A DNA stretch of 64,000 nucleotides. Origin: Planctomycetota bacterium. Its GTDB lineage: Bacteria > Planctomycetota > UBA1135 > UBA2386. Shown here one piece after another: positions 55,664-64,000 of the stretch (the stretch's first letter is position 1; every line of letters begins with the position of its first letter). The DNA is taken from the NCBI GenBank assembly GCA_014192625.1, contig BJHM01000006.1, positions 62,001-126,000 of the forward strand, written 5' to 3'. Below the pieces are notes generated by a model, which searched no databases, had not been told where the DNA came from, and saw only the letters and a list, made by a program, of their open reading frames with translations. A program made the position numbers and the translations under genes.

Positions 55664-57209
55664 GAAAGTCGAACACTTCGACCCCGACATCAAAGAACGA
55701 TGCCGAGGTACCACTGCTGCCAAGGCCGCCGCTGGGCAAGTAGCGCTCATGCATCGGAATGTGCTGCTGATACTTCGCACCGGCAAGCGAGCCGGTGAGC
55801 ACGAGGTCGCGCAACAAAAACCGCTGCGCCTCGAATAACCCAAGACCCGGGTGACTACCCAGCCGCCACAGCGCGTCCTGCAAGGCCTCGCGCAGAACCG
55901 CAGGCGGCACACGATCCAACATCTGCAACATCTGGTTTAGCGATTCCACTCCGCCTGCGGGCAACCCTGACAGCGGTTTGAGATCAAACTTTTTCGCACC
56001 GCTCGCCCACTGCACGAAGGACCACTCCGGTAGAGATGGCAACGATGCTTCAATCGGCACAACCTTGGCTTCGCCGAGCAACCGCCACGCCAGTGCCAGC
56101 GCAACGTGACCTTGCACCGCAGGTTCCTGCCCCCACAAGGACCGCTCCGCAATCACCGTCGCCAACGGCCTGCTCAACGCATATTCCACTGCGAGCCGCG
56201 CCGGCTGCTCGTCGAGCGGCGATGGTTTGGCATTGAGCCAGGTTCCCAGCAGCAAAGCACTCTGCGGCTCCGCAGCAAACAACTGCAGCAACTGCCAAGG
56301 CGGGCGCGGCGTAGATTTGCTGACTGGGACACTGCCGGCGCGGCTCAGCACCAACGCCGCCGCATTTTTCGCGAGCGAGTAGCTGTCGCTGGACAACTTT
56401 AGAATCTCTTTTGCTTGCGAAACGACCAGGGCTTCGGGCACTGCCGCTGGCAAACGCAGGCTGCCAAGCATGAGTCCGCGCCAGACCAGTTCGGCGAACC
56501 GCGGCGGCGAATCAAATGCCAGATAGGGCTTTTGCACTGACTCGGGCACCGGCAAACCCGCGGTCAACAGCGCAGCGATAATGCCAGGGCTCTGCAGCTC
56601 GCCCGCCCCAATGCTGCGGCTCAACTGCATGATTTCTTTGGCAATCTCCTTGGCAACGGGCGTGCTAGCAACCGCGGGCACTCTGGCTGCCGCCAACAGC
56701 AAAAGAATCGCCTGCAATTCATTGAGCTCCGAGCGGCGGCCGCGCACCCGTTCCCAGAACTTCGGTAGTTCATGCTCCTGCAGGGGGCCGAGTGCGATCA
56801 AAAAACACGCCAGCAACGGATCGTTTTGCTGGGCCGGGTCGATTGCCGCCAGCGCCTGCTCGTCAACGACCATGCCACATGCGATCACTGCTGCGCACAT
56901 CAACACCATCCGACGACGATCGTCGGCTTTTTCAACACTGCGCATTTCAAAGAGCAGCGGTGCGATCAAGGCACCCATGTCCTGCGATCGCTGCCAACCC
57001 AAGGCGTAGCGATCGATGGGGTCGATCAGCAGCTCTTTCATCCGGGCACGAAATTTGTCGTCTTTGATCGAAATCTCTCCGACCCCATGACGCACTTGGG
57101 CACAGAGAGGTTGAGCCAATGTCGCTAGGCAGCCGATAACCGAAACGATCACGAGCACCATTTCTGCTGCGGGTTTTCCGCAGGCATTGGTTCGATCAAA
57201 CTGCGACAT
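55617..57209 (-). CDS. Large secreted helical-repeat protein of unknown function
   Basis: Not recognised. 530 residues with a hydrophobic signal (VLVIVSVIGCLATLAQPLCAQ near 18-38). The mature protein is almost all alpha-helical, with HEAT/ARM-like spacing but no clear repeat unit. The ATG at 57209 overlaps the opposite ATG at 57208 of the DUF4388 gene by two bases; ATG at 57161 would leave a small gap. Convergent overlap with the desulfurase-like gene at the other end. Confidence 0.6.
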   Translation of the reverse strand: MSQFDRTNACGKPAAEMVLVIVSVIGCLATLAQPLCAQVRHGVGEISIKDDKFRARMKELLIDPIDRYALGWQRSQDMGALIAPLLFEMRSVEKADDRRRMVLMCAAVIACGMVVDEQALAAIDPAQQNDPLLACFLIALGPLQEHELPKFWERVRGRRSELNELQAILLLLAAARVPAVASTPVAKEIAKEIMQLSRSIGAGELQSPGIIAALLTAGLPVPESVQKPYLAFDSPPRFAELVWRGLMLGSLRLPAAVPEALVVSQAKEILKLSSDSYSLAKNAAALVLSRAGSVPVSKSTPRPPWQLLQLFAAEPQSALLLGTWLNAKPSPLDEQPARLAVEYALSRPLATVIAERSLWGQEPAVQGHVALALAWRLLGEAKVVPIEASLPSLPEWSFVQWASGAKKFDLKPLSGLPAGGVESLNQMLQMLDRVPPAVLREALQDALWRLGSHPGLGLFEAQRFLLRDLVLTGSLAGAKYQQHIPMHERYLPSGGLGSSGTSASFFDVGVEVFDFLMTPRLPLPSECRLR

Positions 57210-60200
57210 GAGTCATGCCAAAGGGATCCTGGAAGCGGAGGAAGTGGAGTTCCTCCTCGAGTCAGGCAACACGAATGGAAAGCAGCATAGTGCCACTGGG
57301 GGAACTCAGCAGGTAGTGACCATGCGCGGCGACCTGGAGCAGATCCAGCTCGCCGACATTTTTCAGACGCTTGCCACTGCCAAGATGGAAGGCGTCCTCG
57401 CGGTACACAACCCGATCGAGCAGCGCCAAGTCTACTTCCATGATGGCCACGCACGAGTCCTCGTTTCACAACGCACCGCCAACCGCCGCATCGGCCAGCG
57501 ACTGATCGCCGCCAACCTCATCAACACCGAGGACCTGCGCAAGGCATTGGTCTTGCAACGCAAGCAGCAAACACCGCTCGGCGAGATCCTGATCCAGAGC
57601 GGCCACGTCACCGAAGAGCAGCTCGACGACATTCTAGCGCAACAGATCGAGGAAGAGCTCTACGGCCTGTTCACTTGGGAACACGGCGAGTTTGAATTCT
57701 ATCGCGGTCCTTGCACTGACCAGGAAACGATTGATCGCCTCGCACAGAGTCCGCGGTTTCCAATTAACTCGCTGCTGCTCGAAGTCGCCCGCCGCTCGGA
57801 TGAATGGGAGGACATCCTCACCGCAATCGGCAGCCTCGACGAGATCCCCATCATGGTCGCCGGCGTCGATCCTGAGACCCTGACGGAGCCGCATCGCACG
57901 GTGTTGCTCTCAGTTGATGGCAAGACCAGCTTCCGCGGTCTCGGCGACCAAGCGATGCTGATGCTGTTCGAGTGTGCGCGTGCCGCGCGTGACCTCGTGA
58001 AGCAAGGCGCGATCCAGGGTGCTACCAATGAACAACTGATCGAAGCGGCTGGTCACCACCTGGAACTAGGCCACAACAAGAACGCGCTGATGATCGCGCA
58101 CACGCTGCGCAGTCGTGAGGGTGTGCTACCGCTCAACATCGTCCGCGATCTTGCCACCATCTTGCGCTCATGCAACGAAGGCGACATCGCCTGCCTCGTC
58201 GCACTCGAAGCAGCACAGCAACAGACCGATCCGAGGCTCGCCCTCGATCTCGCGCGCGAAGCATGTGCACACAATCCACGCGACCTCGTCGCGATGAGTT
58301 TTCTGCGCACCACGATGATGGCGCACCTGCCGCCCGATTCGCCAGAGCTACTAAGCACCACACTGGCATTGCTCGACGGGCTGATCGGCGACGGTGAGGC
58401 CGACCACGTCCTTACGCTTGTGGAGGAAATCGAACAGCACGGCACCAAATCGCCGGACATCCTGCTGCGGCAAGCACGCGCGCTGGCGAAGAAAAAGGAC
58501 ATCAACGAAGCCGTCTCGGTGTTCGTAGCGGCGGCCCAGGCGTTTGGCGCAAATGGTGAACGCAATCGCGAAATCGAAGCCTACGACCTGGCGCTGCGGC
58601 TTGATCGCAACCGTAAAGAGATCCGCCGCGTCCTGCGTCAATTGCAGATGACGCCACGCAAGCGGCTGATGCACTTCATCACCTATGGCGCGGCATGCGT
58701 CACCCTGATCACGCTTGTCAGCATGTGGATCTCGGCGAGCATGTTTGAAATCCGGCTCAACAAAGCCACCGCAGAAATCGCCCCGATGCTGCTCGCGGGC
58801 AATTACCAAGAAGCACGCAAAGCCAACGCGCGGTGGTTATTGGTGCTCGGCAATACCCCGGAGTCTGCGACGCTTGAAGAAAGCATTCAGCTTGCCGAGT
58901 CGCGTGAGGTCACCGAGCGCAACGTCGATTTCCGCCGCCGATCGGCACAACGCCTGCATGCTGCAGGAACAGACCTGGAAGCCGGCAGGATCGTGCAAGC
59001 CTGCAGCATCTACAACGAGATCGCCGCAAGCGAAGTGCTGCACATCGAAGCCATCGAGGCAGCAGAAGCGCGCTGCGATGCCTTGACGCGAACCTTTGAG
59101 GCCGCTGGCAAAACACTCGGATCTGGCATGCCTCCACCGCCAGGCTCGCACAGCGATCGCGAGCAACTGGCGATGACCTTGTCATTCCTGCGACAGTACG
59201 CAAGCGAAGAATGCCTGCTCGCGGCCAAAGAACTGCTGACGCTGAACGAAAAGAATCAATTGGTCCTGCCGGTCTCGACGGAATGCAGGCGCCGCGTCTT
59301 GGATGCGGCGCGACAAGCGCTGCCGATGATCGATCGTGGGCATATCCTGCTGCTCGCATACGAGAACGTGGCGGAGCGCAACGACACGCAGCGTCGGCTC
59401 GATCCGTTGTTCAAGGCAGCGATCGACCACGAAGCCAAGCTCGAGTTCCACGAAGCACTCGACTGCTACCGAAAACTGCTGATCGCCAAGGCCGGCAACA
59501 AAGATCTGATCAGCCACTTCGAGGCCAGAGTCGAGTCGCTCGCGTTAATCGTCGCCGGCCTGGATCGAATTGAAACCGCCACCAAAGCGAACGACTTCCC
59601 GACCGCTCAACAGCAGTTGACGAAACTGCAGCAGCTGGCACCAAAGGTGCCTTTCGACGCCTTCGTCCGCATGCCAGTCACCCTGATAACTTCGATGCCT
59701 GGCGCCGCTGTGACGTGGAATGGCAATCCCATCGGCACAACGCCGTGCGACACATCGTTCATTCGCGGCGCAAACAATGAGATCACCGCCGTCCTGCCGC
59801 GTTTCGTGCCAGCCAGAATAAATCTGCCGCAGCCAGCGCGTAGTCCGGTGCTGGCCCTCCTGACCTTGCAACACGACGGCGAAGCAGAACTGAGCGACGC
59901 AGTCGACCAGCCGTTTGCCATCGGCAACGATGGCATCGCCTGCGGCATCGACCGCAGTGGCAAAGTGTTCGCGATCGATCTGGCCACTCGTCAACTGCGT
60001 TGGCGCATGGTGACCGGCGACACCGCGGGCTTTCTGAGCACGCCGTTGCTGCGCGAACGAGAAGTCATTGTTGCGTCGCTCGACGGTACGTTGAGAGCTC
60101 TCGATCGCAGCACCGGCAAGCTGCTCTGGCAGCATGCGGACCTTGCTACCGAACATGCTCCGACCCTGATCAACGACCGCATCGCACTCGCCACAACCCG

Positions 60201-60828
60201 CGGGGCACTCGTGTTAGTCGACGCTGTGACCGGCATCGAGTCGCAGCGCAGCACCCTTTCCTCTGCCGTCTGCGGCGACCTATTGACGATCGGCAGTCGC
60301 CTTTTCATTCCGCTGCAAAATGGCGACGTCGAGGCCCATGACGGCCGTTCTCTGGAGATTCTGTGGCGAGCTGGGCGCGGAACGATGGGGCAAAGCCTGT
60401 CGGTATCCGCTGGCTTTCTCGTGTCCCAGAGTGACGACGGCAAGGTCTGCGTGCGCGATGCGGTGACCGGCACGATTGCCTGGCAAAAAGATCTCGCGGG
60501 CTCACCGATCGGCCGGCTTGCGAGTGATGCGCATTCGCTGCTCATCACCTTGGACGAACGACTGGTGTTGCTCGACGTCCGCAACGGGCAAGAGATCTGG
60601 CACACCGTTCGACCGGAGGCTGGCTTTCTCGCTGCCGCGCAGTTGCTAGGCAACCGGATTGCCGCGCCGATGCGCGATGGCTCGATCTTGGTATTTGCTA
60701 GCGATCAGGCCGCACCGCGTTTTCAACTTGAAGGCGACCGCAAAAACACCGTGCTCGGCATCGATGCCAAAGGCCGCGTGCTGCTGTGTGCTGGCCGCAA
60801 GGTCGCAACATTCCGCAACCTGCCTTGA
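57208..60828 (+). CDS. DUF4388-MshEN-like-TPR-membrane-PEGA-PQQ repeat protein
   Basis: A 1206-residue modular protein. From the N-terminus: a short helix (GILEAEEVEFLLES) like the FliM N-terminus; DUF4388 (MRGDLEQIQLADIFQTLATA, ~39-100); an MshEN/GspE-N-like domain (IGQRLIAANLINTEDLRKAL, ~95-165); TPR-like helical repeats to ~475; one membrane helix (~485-505); more helices to ~820; a PEGA-like domain (MPGAAVTWNGNPIGTTPCDT, ~830-870); and a PQQ/WD-like beta-propeller (e.g. DRSTGKLLWQH, DAVTGTIAWQKD). ATG at 57322 is an alternative start. Probably a signalling or envelope-sensing hub; no partner is evident. Confidence 0.82.
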   Translation: MSHAKGILEAEEVEFLLESGNTNGKQHSATGGTQQVVTMRGDLEQIQLADIFQTLATAKMEGVLAVHNPIEQRQVYFHDGHARVLVSQRTANRRIGQRLIAANLINTEDLRKALVLQRKQQTPLGEILIQSGHVTEEQLDDILAQQIEEELYGLFTWEHGEFEFYRGPCTDQETIDRLAQSPRFPINSLLLEVARRSDEWEDILTAIGSLDEIPIMVAGVDPETLTEPHRTVLLSVDGKTSFRGLGDQAMLMLFECARAARDLVKQGAIQGATNEQLIEAAGHHLELGHNKNALMIAHTLRSREGVLPLNIVRDLATILRSCNEGDIACLVALEAAQQQTDPRLALDLAREACAHNPRDLVAMSFLRTTMMAHLPPDSPELLSTTLALLDGLIGDGEADHVLTLVEEIEQHGTKSPDILLRQARALAKKKDINEAVSVFVAAAQAFGANGERNREIEAYDLALRLDRNRKEIRRVLRQLQMTPRKRLMHFITYGAACVTLITLVSMWISASMFEIRLNKATAEIAPMLLAGNYQEARKANARWLLVLGNTPESATLEESIQLAESREVTERNVDFRRRSAQRLHAAGTDLEAGRIVQACSIYNEIAASEVLHIEAIEAAEARCDALTRTFEAAGKTLGSGMPPPPGSHSDREQLAMTLSFLRQYASEECLLAAKELLTLNEKNQLVLPVSTECRRRVLDAARQALPMIDRGHILLLAYENVAERNDTQRRLDPLFKAAIDHEAKLEFHEALDCYRKLLIAKAGNKDLISHFEARVESLALIVAGLDRIETATKANDFPTAQQQLTKLQQLAPKVPFDAFVRMPVTLITSMPGAAVTWNGNPIGTTPCDTSFIRGANNEITAVLPRFVPARINLPQPARSPVLALLTLQHDGEAELSDAVDQPFAIGNDGIACGIDRSGKVFAIDLATRQLRWRMVTGDTAGFLSTPLLREREVIVASLDGTLRALDRSTGKLLWQHADLATEHAPTLINDRIALATTRGALVLVDAVTGIESQRSTLSSAVCGDLLTIGSRLFIPLQNGDVEAHDGRSLEILWRAGRGTMGQSLSVSAGFLVSQSDDGKVCVRDAVTGTIAWQKDLAGSPIGRLASDAHSLLITLDERLVLLDVRNGQEIWHTVRPEAGFLAAAQLLGNRIAAPMRDGSILVFASDQAAPRFQLEGDRKNTVLGIDAKGRVLLCAGRKVATFRNLP

Positions 60829-60977
60829 GCCGCACGCATCGTCGTCTTCCCGACGCGACCCCGTCCGAATCTCGCCACTCCTTCGGAGATCCGTCGATTG
60901 CTGAGGCTTTATCGATGTCGCAAGGACCGCAATCGCCGTCGCAAGGAGCCAAACAGCGCACGCAACTAAAATATTTT

Positions 60978-61080
60978 TTGGACTACCTAGTCGCAGTTTT
61001 CAGACTTTCCCCGGTTTCAGTAATTCGCTCGAGTTTGAGGTCTAAAAGGTATTTTAGAGCACTTTCAAGATTGGACTACC
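60978..61080 (+). promoter_or_regulatory. Candidate upstream activator elements for the sigma54 promoter
   Basis: An inverted repeat TCTAAAA-GGTA-TTTTAGA sits at 61041-61058, about 140 bp upstream of the predicted transcription start, a usual place for enhancer-binding protein sites. A 10-bp direct repeat (TTGGACTACC) occurs at 60978-60987 and 61071-61080. A related AT-rich motif (CTAAAATATTTTTTG) begins at 60966. The stretch 60966-61060 is clearly AT-rich for this window. Confidence 0.45.
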
Positions 61081-61163
61081 GGGGCATTCTTACGTTGCCA
61101 TCGACGCGCATTAGCGCGCTACACAGCCGGTTCTGCGGGTGATCTCCGGCGTAACCAACGCCA

Positions 61164-61180
61164 TCGGCACAGGGGTTGCT
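61164..61180 (+). promoter_or_regulatory. Sigma54 (RpoN) promoter
   Basis: TCGGCACAGGGGTTGCT: GG at 61166-61167 and GC at 61178-61179 are exactly 10 bp apart, and both the GGCAC and TTGCT blocks match the consensus (TGGCACG-N4-TTGC(A/T)) at all but two positions. The predicted start (about 61191) is some 26 bp before the ATG of the PEP-CTERM gene. Confidence 0.7.
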
Positions 61181-61216
61181 TTTACCTCGTTGCATCCATC
61201 CCGAATTTCAAAACCC

Positions 61217-61525
61217 ATGCGCCTCAAACTTATTCTCTCGAGCTTACTGCTCTCCCTTAGCCTCGCATCATGTGCCGATCACTCAGGTGGACTGATTGCA
61301 TTCGATTCGCCGCAGTTCCCAGTTGTCCCCGGTGACGAAGCGGCCGTGACCCCGATCATCCCACCCGGCGGTGGCGGTGGCGGTGGCGGTGGAACAGGTG
61401 GCGGTGGCGGTGGAGCAGGACCCGGTTCGCCGGTGCCAGAGCCTGGCACAATGCTGCTAGTCGGCAGTGGCTTTGCAGCCGCCGCATTCCTTCGTCGCCG
61501 TCGTCAGCCGCAAGTGACAGCCTGA
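61217..61525 (+). CDS. PEP-CTERM protein with a lipoprotein signal
   Basis: A 102-residue exported protein: a signal ending LASC (Cys19), a short acidic region, a Gly-run (51-70), and a C-terminal PEP-CTERM signal (VPEP at 73-76, a hydrophobic helix 78-92, RRRR at 93-96). PEP-CTERM tails are processed by exosortase, whose gene is not in the window. Having both a lipobox and a sorting tail is unusual; the lipobox may be fortuitous. Preceded by a sigma54 promoter, as known for PEP-CTERM genes of floc-forming bacteria controlled by PrsK/PrsR and RpoN. Confidence 0.85.
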   Translation: MRLKLILSSLLLSLSLASCADHSGGLIAFDSPQFPVVPGDEAAVTPIIPPGGGGGGGGGTGGGGGGAGPGSPVPEPGTMLLVGSGFAAAAFLRRRRQPQVTA

Positions 61526-61637
61526 GCTGAGCTAGATCGCAGACTTCAGATGGCCTGGCTAGTTATCAGCCATGCAGTTTTGATTGGCTTTGCAATGGCA
61601 CTTGTTGGCGAGCACTCGATCCTTTTCAGTGCGACCT

Positions 61638-62615
61638 GTGAGTGATGAGAACAGCATTGAAGTTCGTCCCGAGCCCGCGCTCGAACTTACTTCACGCATT
61701 CCGGGATGGGCAAATGGCAAAGATTTGCTGGTCTATCTCGTGTCGCGGTTTCCGTATTTGACGGCGGAAAGCTGGCGCGCAGAACTCGCAGCTGGGCGGG
61801 TGTCCATTGCTGGCAAGCGAGTCGCCACCACGTTGTTGGTAAGGCGCGGCCAAGTGCTCTGCTGGCTTCGCCAAGCTAGCGAACCGGAGGTAGACCGTGA
61901 CTATCGCGTGGTGCTGCATCACGACGAGTTCATCGTCGTCGATAAGCCAGCGCACCTGCCCTGCCACGCAGACGGGGCGTTTGTTCGCAACACGCTCGTG
62001 CATCTGCTCGGTCAAAAACTGGGAAAAGTGCACCTAGTTCATCGACTCGACCGCGAGACCAGCGGCCTGCTCGTCGTCGCTCGCACAGAACGAGCGCGCA
62101 GTGCGCTCGAAAAGCAGTTCCGAAGTGGCACGATCCAAAAAAGTTATCTGGCGGTGGTGCACGGCTTAGTCGACGCAGACTTCATCGCAGATGGCTTCCT
62201 TGGGCACGATCTCAAGAGCGCCATCGCAGTGCGCCGCTCCGTGGTCGCCGCAACCGCACCGGGTGCAAAAGCCGCGCTTACGGAGGTCGTCGTGATTCAA
62301 CGGGGCAGCGATCGCACGCTGGTCCGCATTACTCCACGGACTGGGCGCACGCACCAGATCCGGGTGCACCTAGCTGCGCACGGCCACCCGATTCTCGGCG
62401 ACAAACTCTACGGCCGCTCCGATGACCAGTATCTCGACTTCGTGCGCCATGTGAAGGCGGGCGGCACGGCGCGGTTTGCTCCTGACGGCGGCCCGAATCG
62501 ACAACTACTCCACGCCAGTCGCCTTGTATTCAACCACCCGATCGACAAGGTCACCGTTGATTGCGAATCCGCCGTCTCAATTTATATGCAGAGCTACTGC
62601 CCAGCACCTTTGTGA
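61638..62615 (+). CDS. RluA-family 23S/tRNA pseudouridine synthase
   Basis: A 325-residue pseudouridine synthase of the RluA/RluD group. An N-terminal S4-like RNA-binding domain (~35-90) is followed by the catalytic core with HRLDRETSGLLVVART (catalytic Asp) and GRTHQIRVHLAAHGHPILGD. The target position cannot be told. The GTG at 61638 is the most plausible start because it lacks the extra N-terminus of the TTG at 61584. Confidence 0.88.
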   Translation: MSDENSIEVRPEPALELTSRIPGWANGKDLLVYLVSRFPYLTAESWRAELAAGRVSIAGKRVATTLLVRRGQVLCWLRQASEPEVDRDYRVVLHHDEFIVVDKPAHLPCHADGAFVRNTLVHLLGQKLGKVHLVHRLDRETSGLLVVARTERARSALEKQFRSGTIQKSYLAVVHGLVDADFIADGFLGHDLKSAIAVRRSVVAATAPGAKAALTEVVVIQRGSDRTLVRITPRTGRTHQIRVHLAAHGHPILGDKLYGRSDDQYLDFVRHVKAGGTARFAPDGGPNRQLLHASRLVFNHPIDKVTVDCESAVSIYMQSYCPAPL

Positions 62616-62667
62616 CCTAAGTAGAGATAGACTTACTGTTCGCTTGTCACCTGATGCGACCAATCTC

Positions 62668-63624
62668 GTGTTAATTGGTTTCCCCTCAATCTGGACTGTT
62701 GCGCGGACTTGGCAATGCCAAGTCGTTGGCAGCTTGCTCTTTCTCTGCAACGCATCGCCATGCCAGCAAGCCCCCCGCAATGAAACTGGCCAAACAACCG
62801 CAATCGCCCGTTCGGCATTGGCGGACCAGGCATCCGTGCCCGCGCTGCGGCTAGTTTCGCCAGCGCAGCAGCAGCCCGACGCAAAGCCCACTTTGGAAAA
62901 GGCGGTCCCCGCCGAAGCTAGTTTCCAAAACCCCGGCGGTCTCTATCAGCAGTTTGGCTTGCAACTACTGAATCACCTGATGAGCAGAAGCCTTGATATC
63001 GCCACCACGCACCGTGAGACCCTAGCCCTCAAAGACTGTCACCCATCAGAAAAAAGGCGCGCCTACCAGCTGTATCACATCGCGAAGTTGCTTGGGTCCG
63101 CCGGGGACTCTCTAGCTGCGCGGCAATTCCTGAAGGCAATCATCTTGGAAAAAGGGGACGACGAGTGCGTCAGCAGTGCACAAGTTTTATTGGCGATAGC
63201 TGACGAAATCGCGAATCCTGAAATCGGCAGCGGCATAGTTAATTTTAATAATCTAAGTGATCTCAACAAGCAGCACGTGGTGCTGCCAGATGGCCCCACC
63301 ATGGTGGTGTTCTTCTCGTGCTCACATACGCCAGCACTGCGTCGGCTTTCCCAAATAGCAAAGGCCTGGCTTTTGGCTGGGCAGACCGCGCAATCAATGG
63401 TTGCCTTTGCGCTGGAAAGCGACGTGGATCAGATAAAGCAGGCCACCGATCCGTACAAACTGCAATGCCATCTGATCCCATGCGATCGCGGGTTCTTGAA
63501 CCCAGTGTGGCGAGGACTCGACGTGCGAGCTGTGCCGTCAACCTACTTGTTGTCAAGCAACCACACTCTGCTCGCTAGTAACCTGCTCGACCGCCACTTA
63601 AAAAGTCTGCTCTCTTCCCGCTGA
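62668..63624 (+). CDS. Secreted thioredoxin-fold protein lacking CXXC
   Basis: A 318-residue protein that starts with a possible signal (VGSLLFLCNASPCQQA). Middle: helical, TPR-like (~140-210). The C-terminal ~110 residues follow the thioredoxin/TlpA fold: GPTMVVFFSCSHTPALRRL, where the redox motif would be CxxC but reads CSHT, and AVPSTYLL with the cis-Pro. Hence probably redox-inactive or acting through a single Cys. No ATG lies in frame near the start; the GTG at 62668 is a best guess. Confidence 0.6.
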   Translation: MLIGFPSIWTVARTWQCQVVGSLLFLCNASPCQQAPRNETGQTTAIARSALADQASVPALRLVSPAQQQPDAKPTLEKAVPAEASFQNPGGLYQQFGLQLLNHLMSRSLDIATTHRETLALKDCHPSEKRRAYQLYHIAKLLGSAGDSLAARQFLKAIILEKGDDECVSSAQVLLAIADEIANPEIGSGIVNFNNLSDLNKQHVVLPDGPTMVVFFSCSHTPALRRLSQIAKAWLLAGQTAQSMVAFALESDVDQIKQATDPYKLQCHLIPCDRGFLNPVWRGLDVRAVPSTYLLSSNHTLLASNLLDRHLKSLLSSR

Positions 63625-64000
63625 GTTTGCGAATGCGCGCACGCGGCCGCGCGGGCTAGCAACACAGCGGCGCAGGTGCGCACGAAGTAGCAAATCTGTG
63701 CGTTATTTACTGTTGTGTTTCTCGACGCATCGGTGCGGCGCCAATGTGGAAAACCTGTGTTTCCACAGCAGCATTACCGCTCGACAAGAAGTGTCTTGCT
63801 GCCTGCAGCACCGTATTTATCGGGAAAATCGACGGTCGCGGCGCAGCACATCAAGTTTCCACACTGAGTGATGCAGGCGGTTCCCCCGCCATTAAGGGAA
63901 AACCCCAGCGCACCAATGCTCAGATTACGCGGCGGGGAATGCTGACGAGAAAGCGGGTGCAGGCCATCTGGCTGCGAGGCATACCCGATGATTCTCTCGA
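63625..64000. other. Non-coding right end with TTTCCACA motifs
   Basis: No CDS found in the last 376 bp. It holds an 8-bp stem (TGTGGAAA 63745-63752, TTTCCACA 63760-63767, 7-nt loop). TTTTCCACA (reverse strand, 63745-63753) and two GTTTCCACA copies (63759-63767 and 63855-63863) resemble DnaA boxes. A GGCGG/CCGCC hairpin lies near 63890. An origin is possible but unproven. Confidence 0.35.

Overview
The window reads as chromosomal DNA of a GC-rich, didermic (outer-membrane) bacterium. LpxH (lipid A pathway), a LolCDE-type lipoprotein exporter, many predicted lipoproteins, an AlgI-type O-acyltransferase and a PEP-CTERM protein all point to a Gram-negative envelope. The cmk-plsC-rpsA and lysS-lolC-lolD-lolE gene orders, the DUF1573 and LEPCGC/multihaem proteins, the FloA/NfeD pair and the scarcity of clear Shine-Dalgarno sites fit Planctomycetota best. 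This is an inference from gene content, not proven. No phage, plasmid, insertion sequence or CRISPR array was found. One tRNA (Leu, anticodon UAG) is present.

Layout. 1-2036: partner-switching phosphatase and anti-sigma kinase (minus strand). 2275-9161 (plus): amidase lipoprotein; membrane histidine kinase with a sigma54 response regulator; DUF1573 lipoprotein with a phosphoesterase-like tetrahaem cytochrome. 9268-20282 (minus): tyrS, a lipoprotein, rpsA, plsC, cmk, lpxH, a GH42-like enzyme, a second sigma54-type regulator and a degenerate GGDEF protein; the last four genes overlap or abut as an operon, preceded by a structured leader with an intrinsic terminator. 21046-28308: a lone GspF-like protein, a beta-lactamase-fold pseudoenzyme and a very large secreted protein with a small membrane neighbour. 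28320-34173: MBL-fold hydrolase, two tiny overlapping genes, DUF2293, AlgI, TrmB and a Rieske protein. 34174-41453 (plus): lysS, the Lol-type exporter, a lipoprotein and an M28 peptidase. 41638-46276: a membrane-anchored unknown, FloA, NfeD and, divergently, a membrane protein. 46456-50259: a compact nucleotide-sugar cassette (pseudo-epimerase/aminotransferase fusion, Gfo/Idh/MocA oxidoreductase, hexapeptide acetyltransferase). 50562-57209: a toroid-fold lipoprotein, tRNA-Leu, ferredoxin, a ThiF-like enzyme, a cysteine-desulfurase-like enzyme and an unknown secreted protein. 57208-63624 (plus): a giant DUF4388/PEGA/PQQ-like membrane protein, a PEP-CTERM lipoprotein behind a sigma54 promoter, an RluA-type pseudouridine synthase and a thioredoxin-fold protein.

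The most unusual pattern is that every convergent gene junction with a gap over 100 bp (four of four) contains repeats, each with a different unit. In two cases the stop codon of the neighbouring gene lies inside the array. A fifth array of 18-bp units sits at the 5' end of a lipoprotein gene and supplies in-frame start codons. Other leads are a candidate attenuator or structured RNA ahead of the degenerate-GGDEF operon, a near-consensus sigma54 promoter with an upstream palindrome driving a protein that carries both a lipobox and a PEP-CTERM tail, and several enzyme-fold proteins whose catalytic residues are missing.
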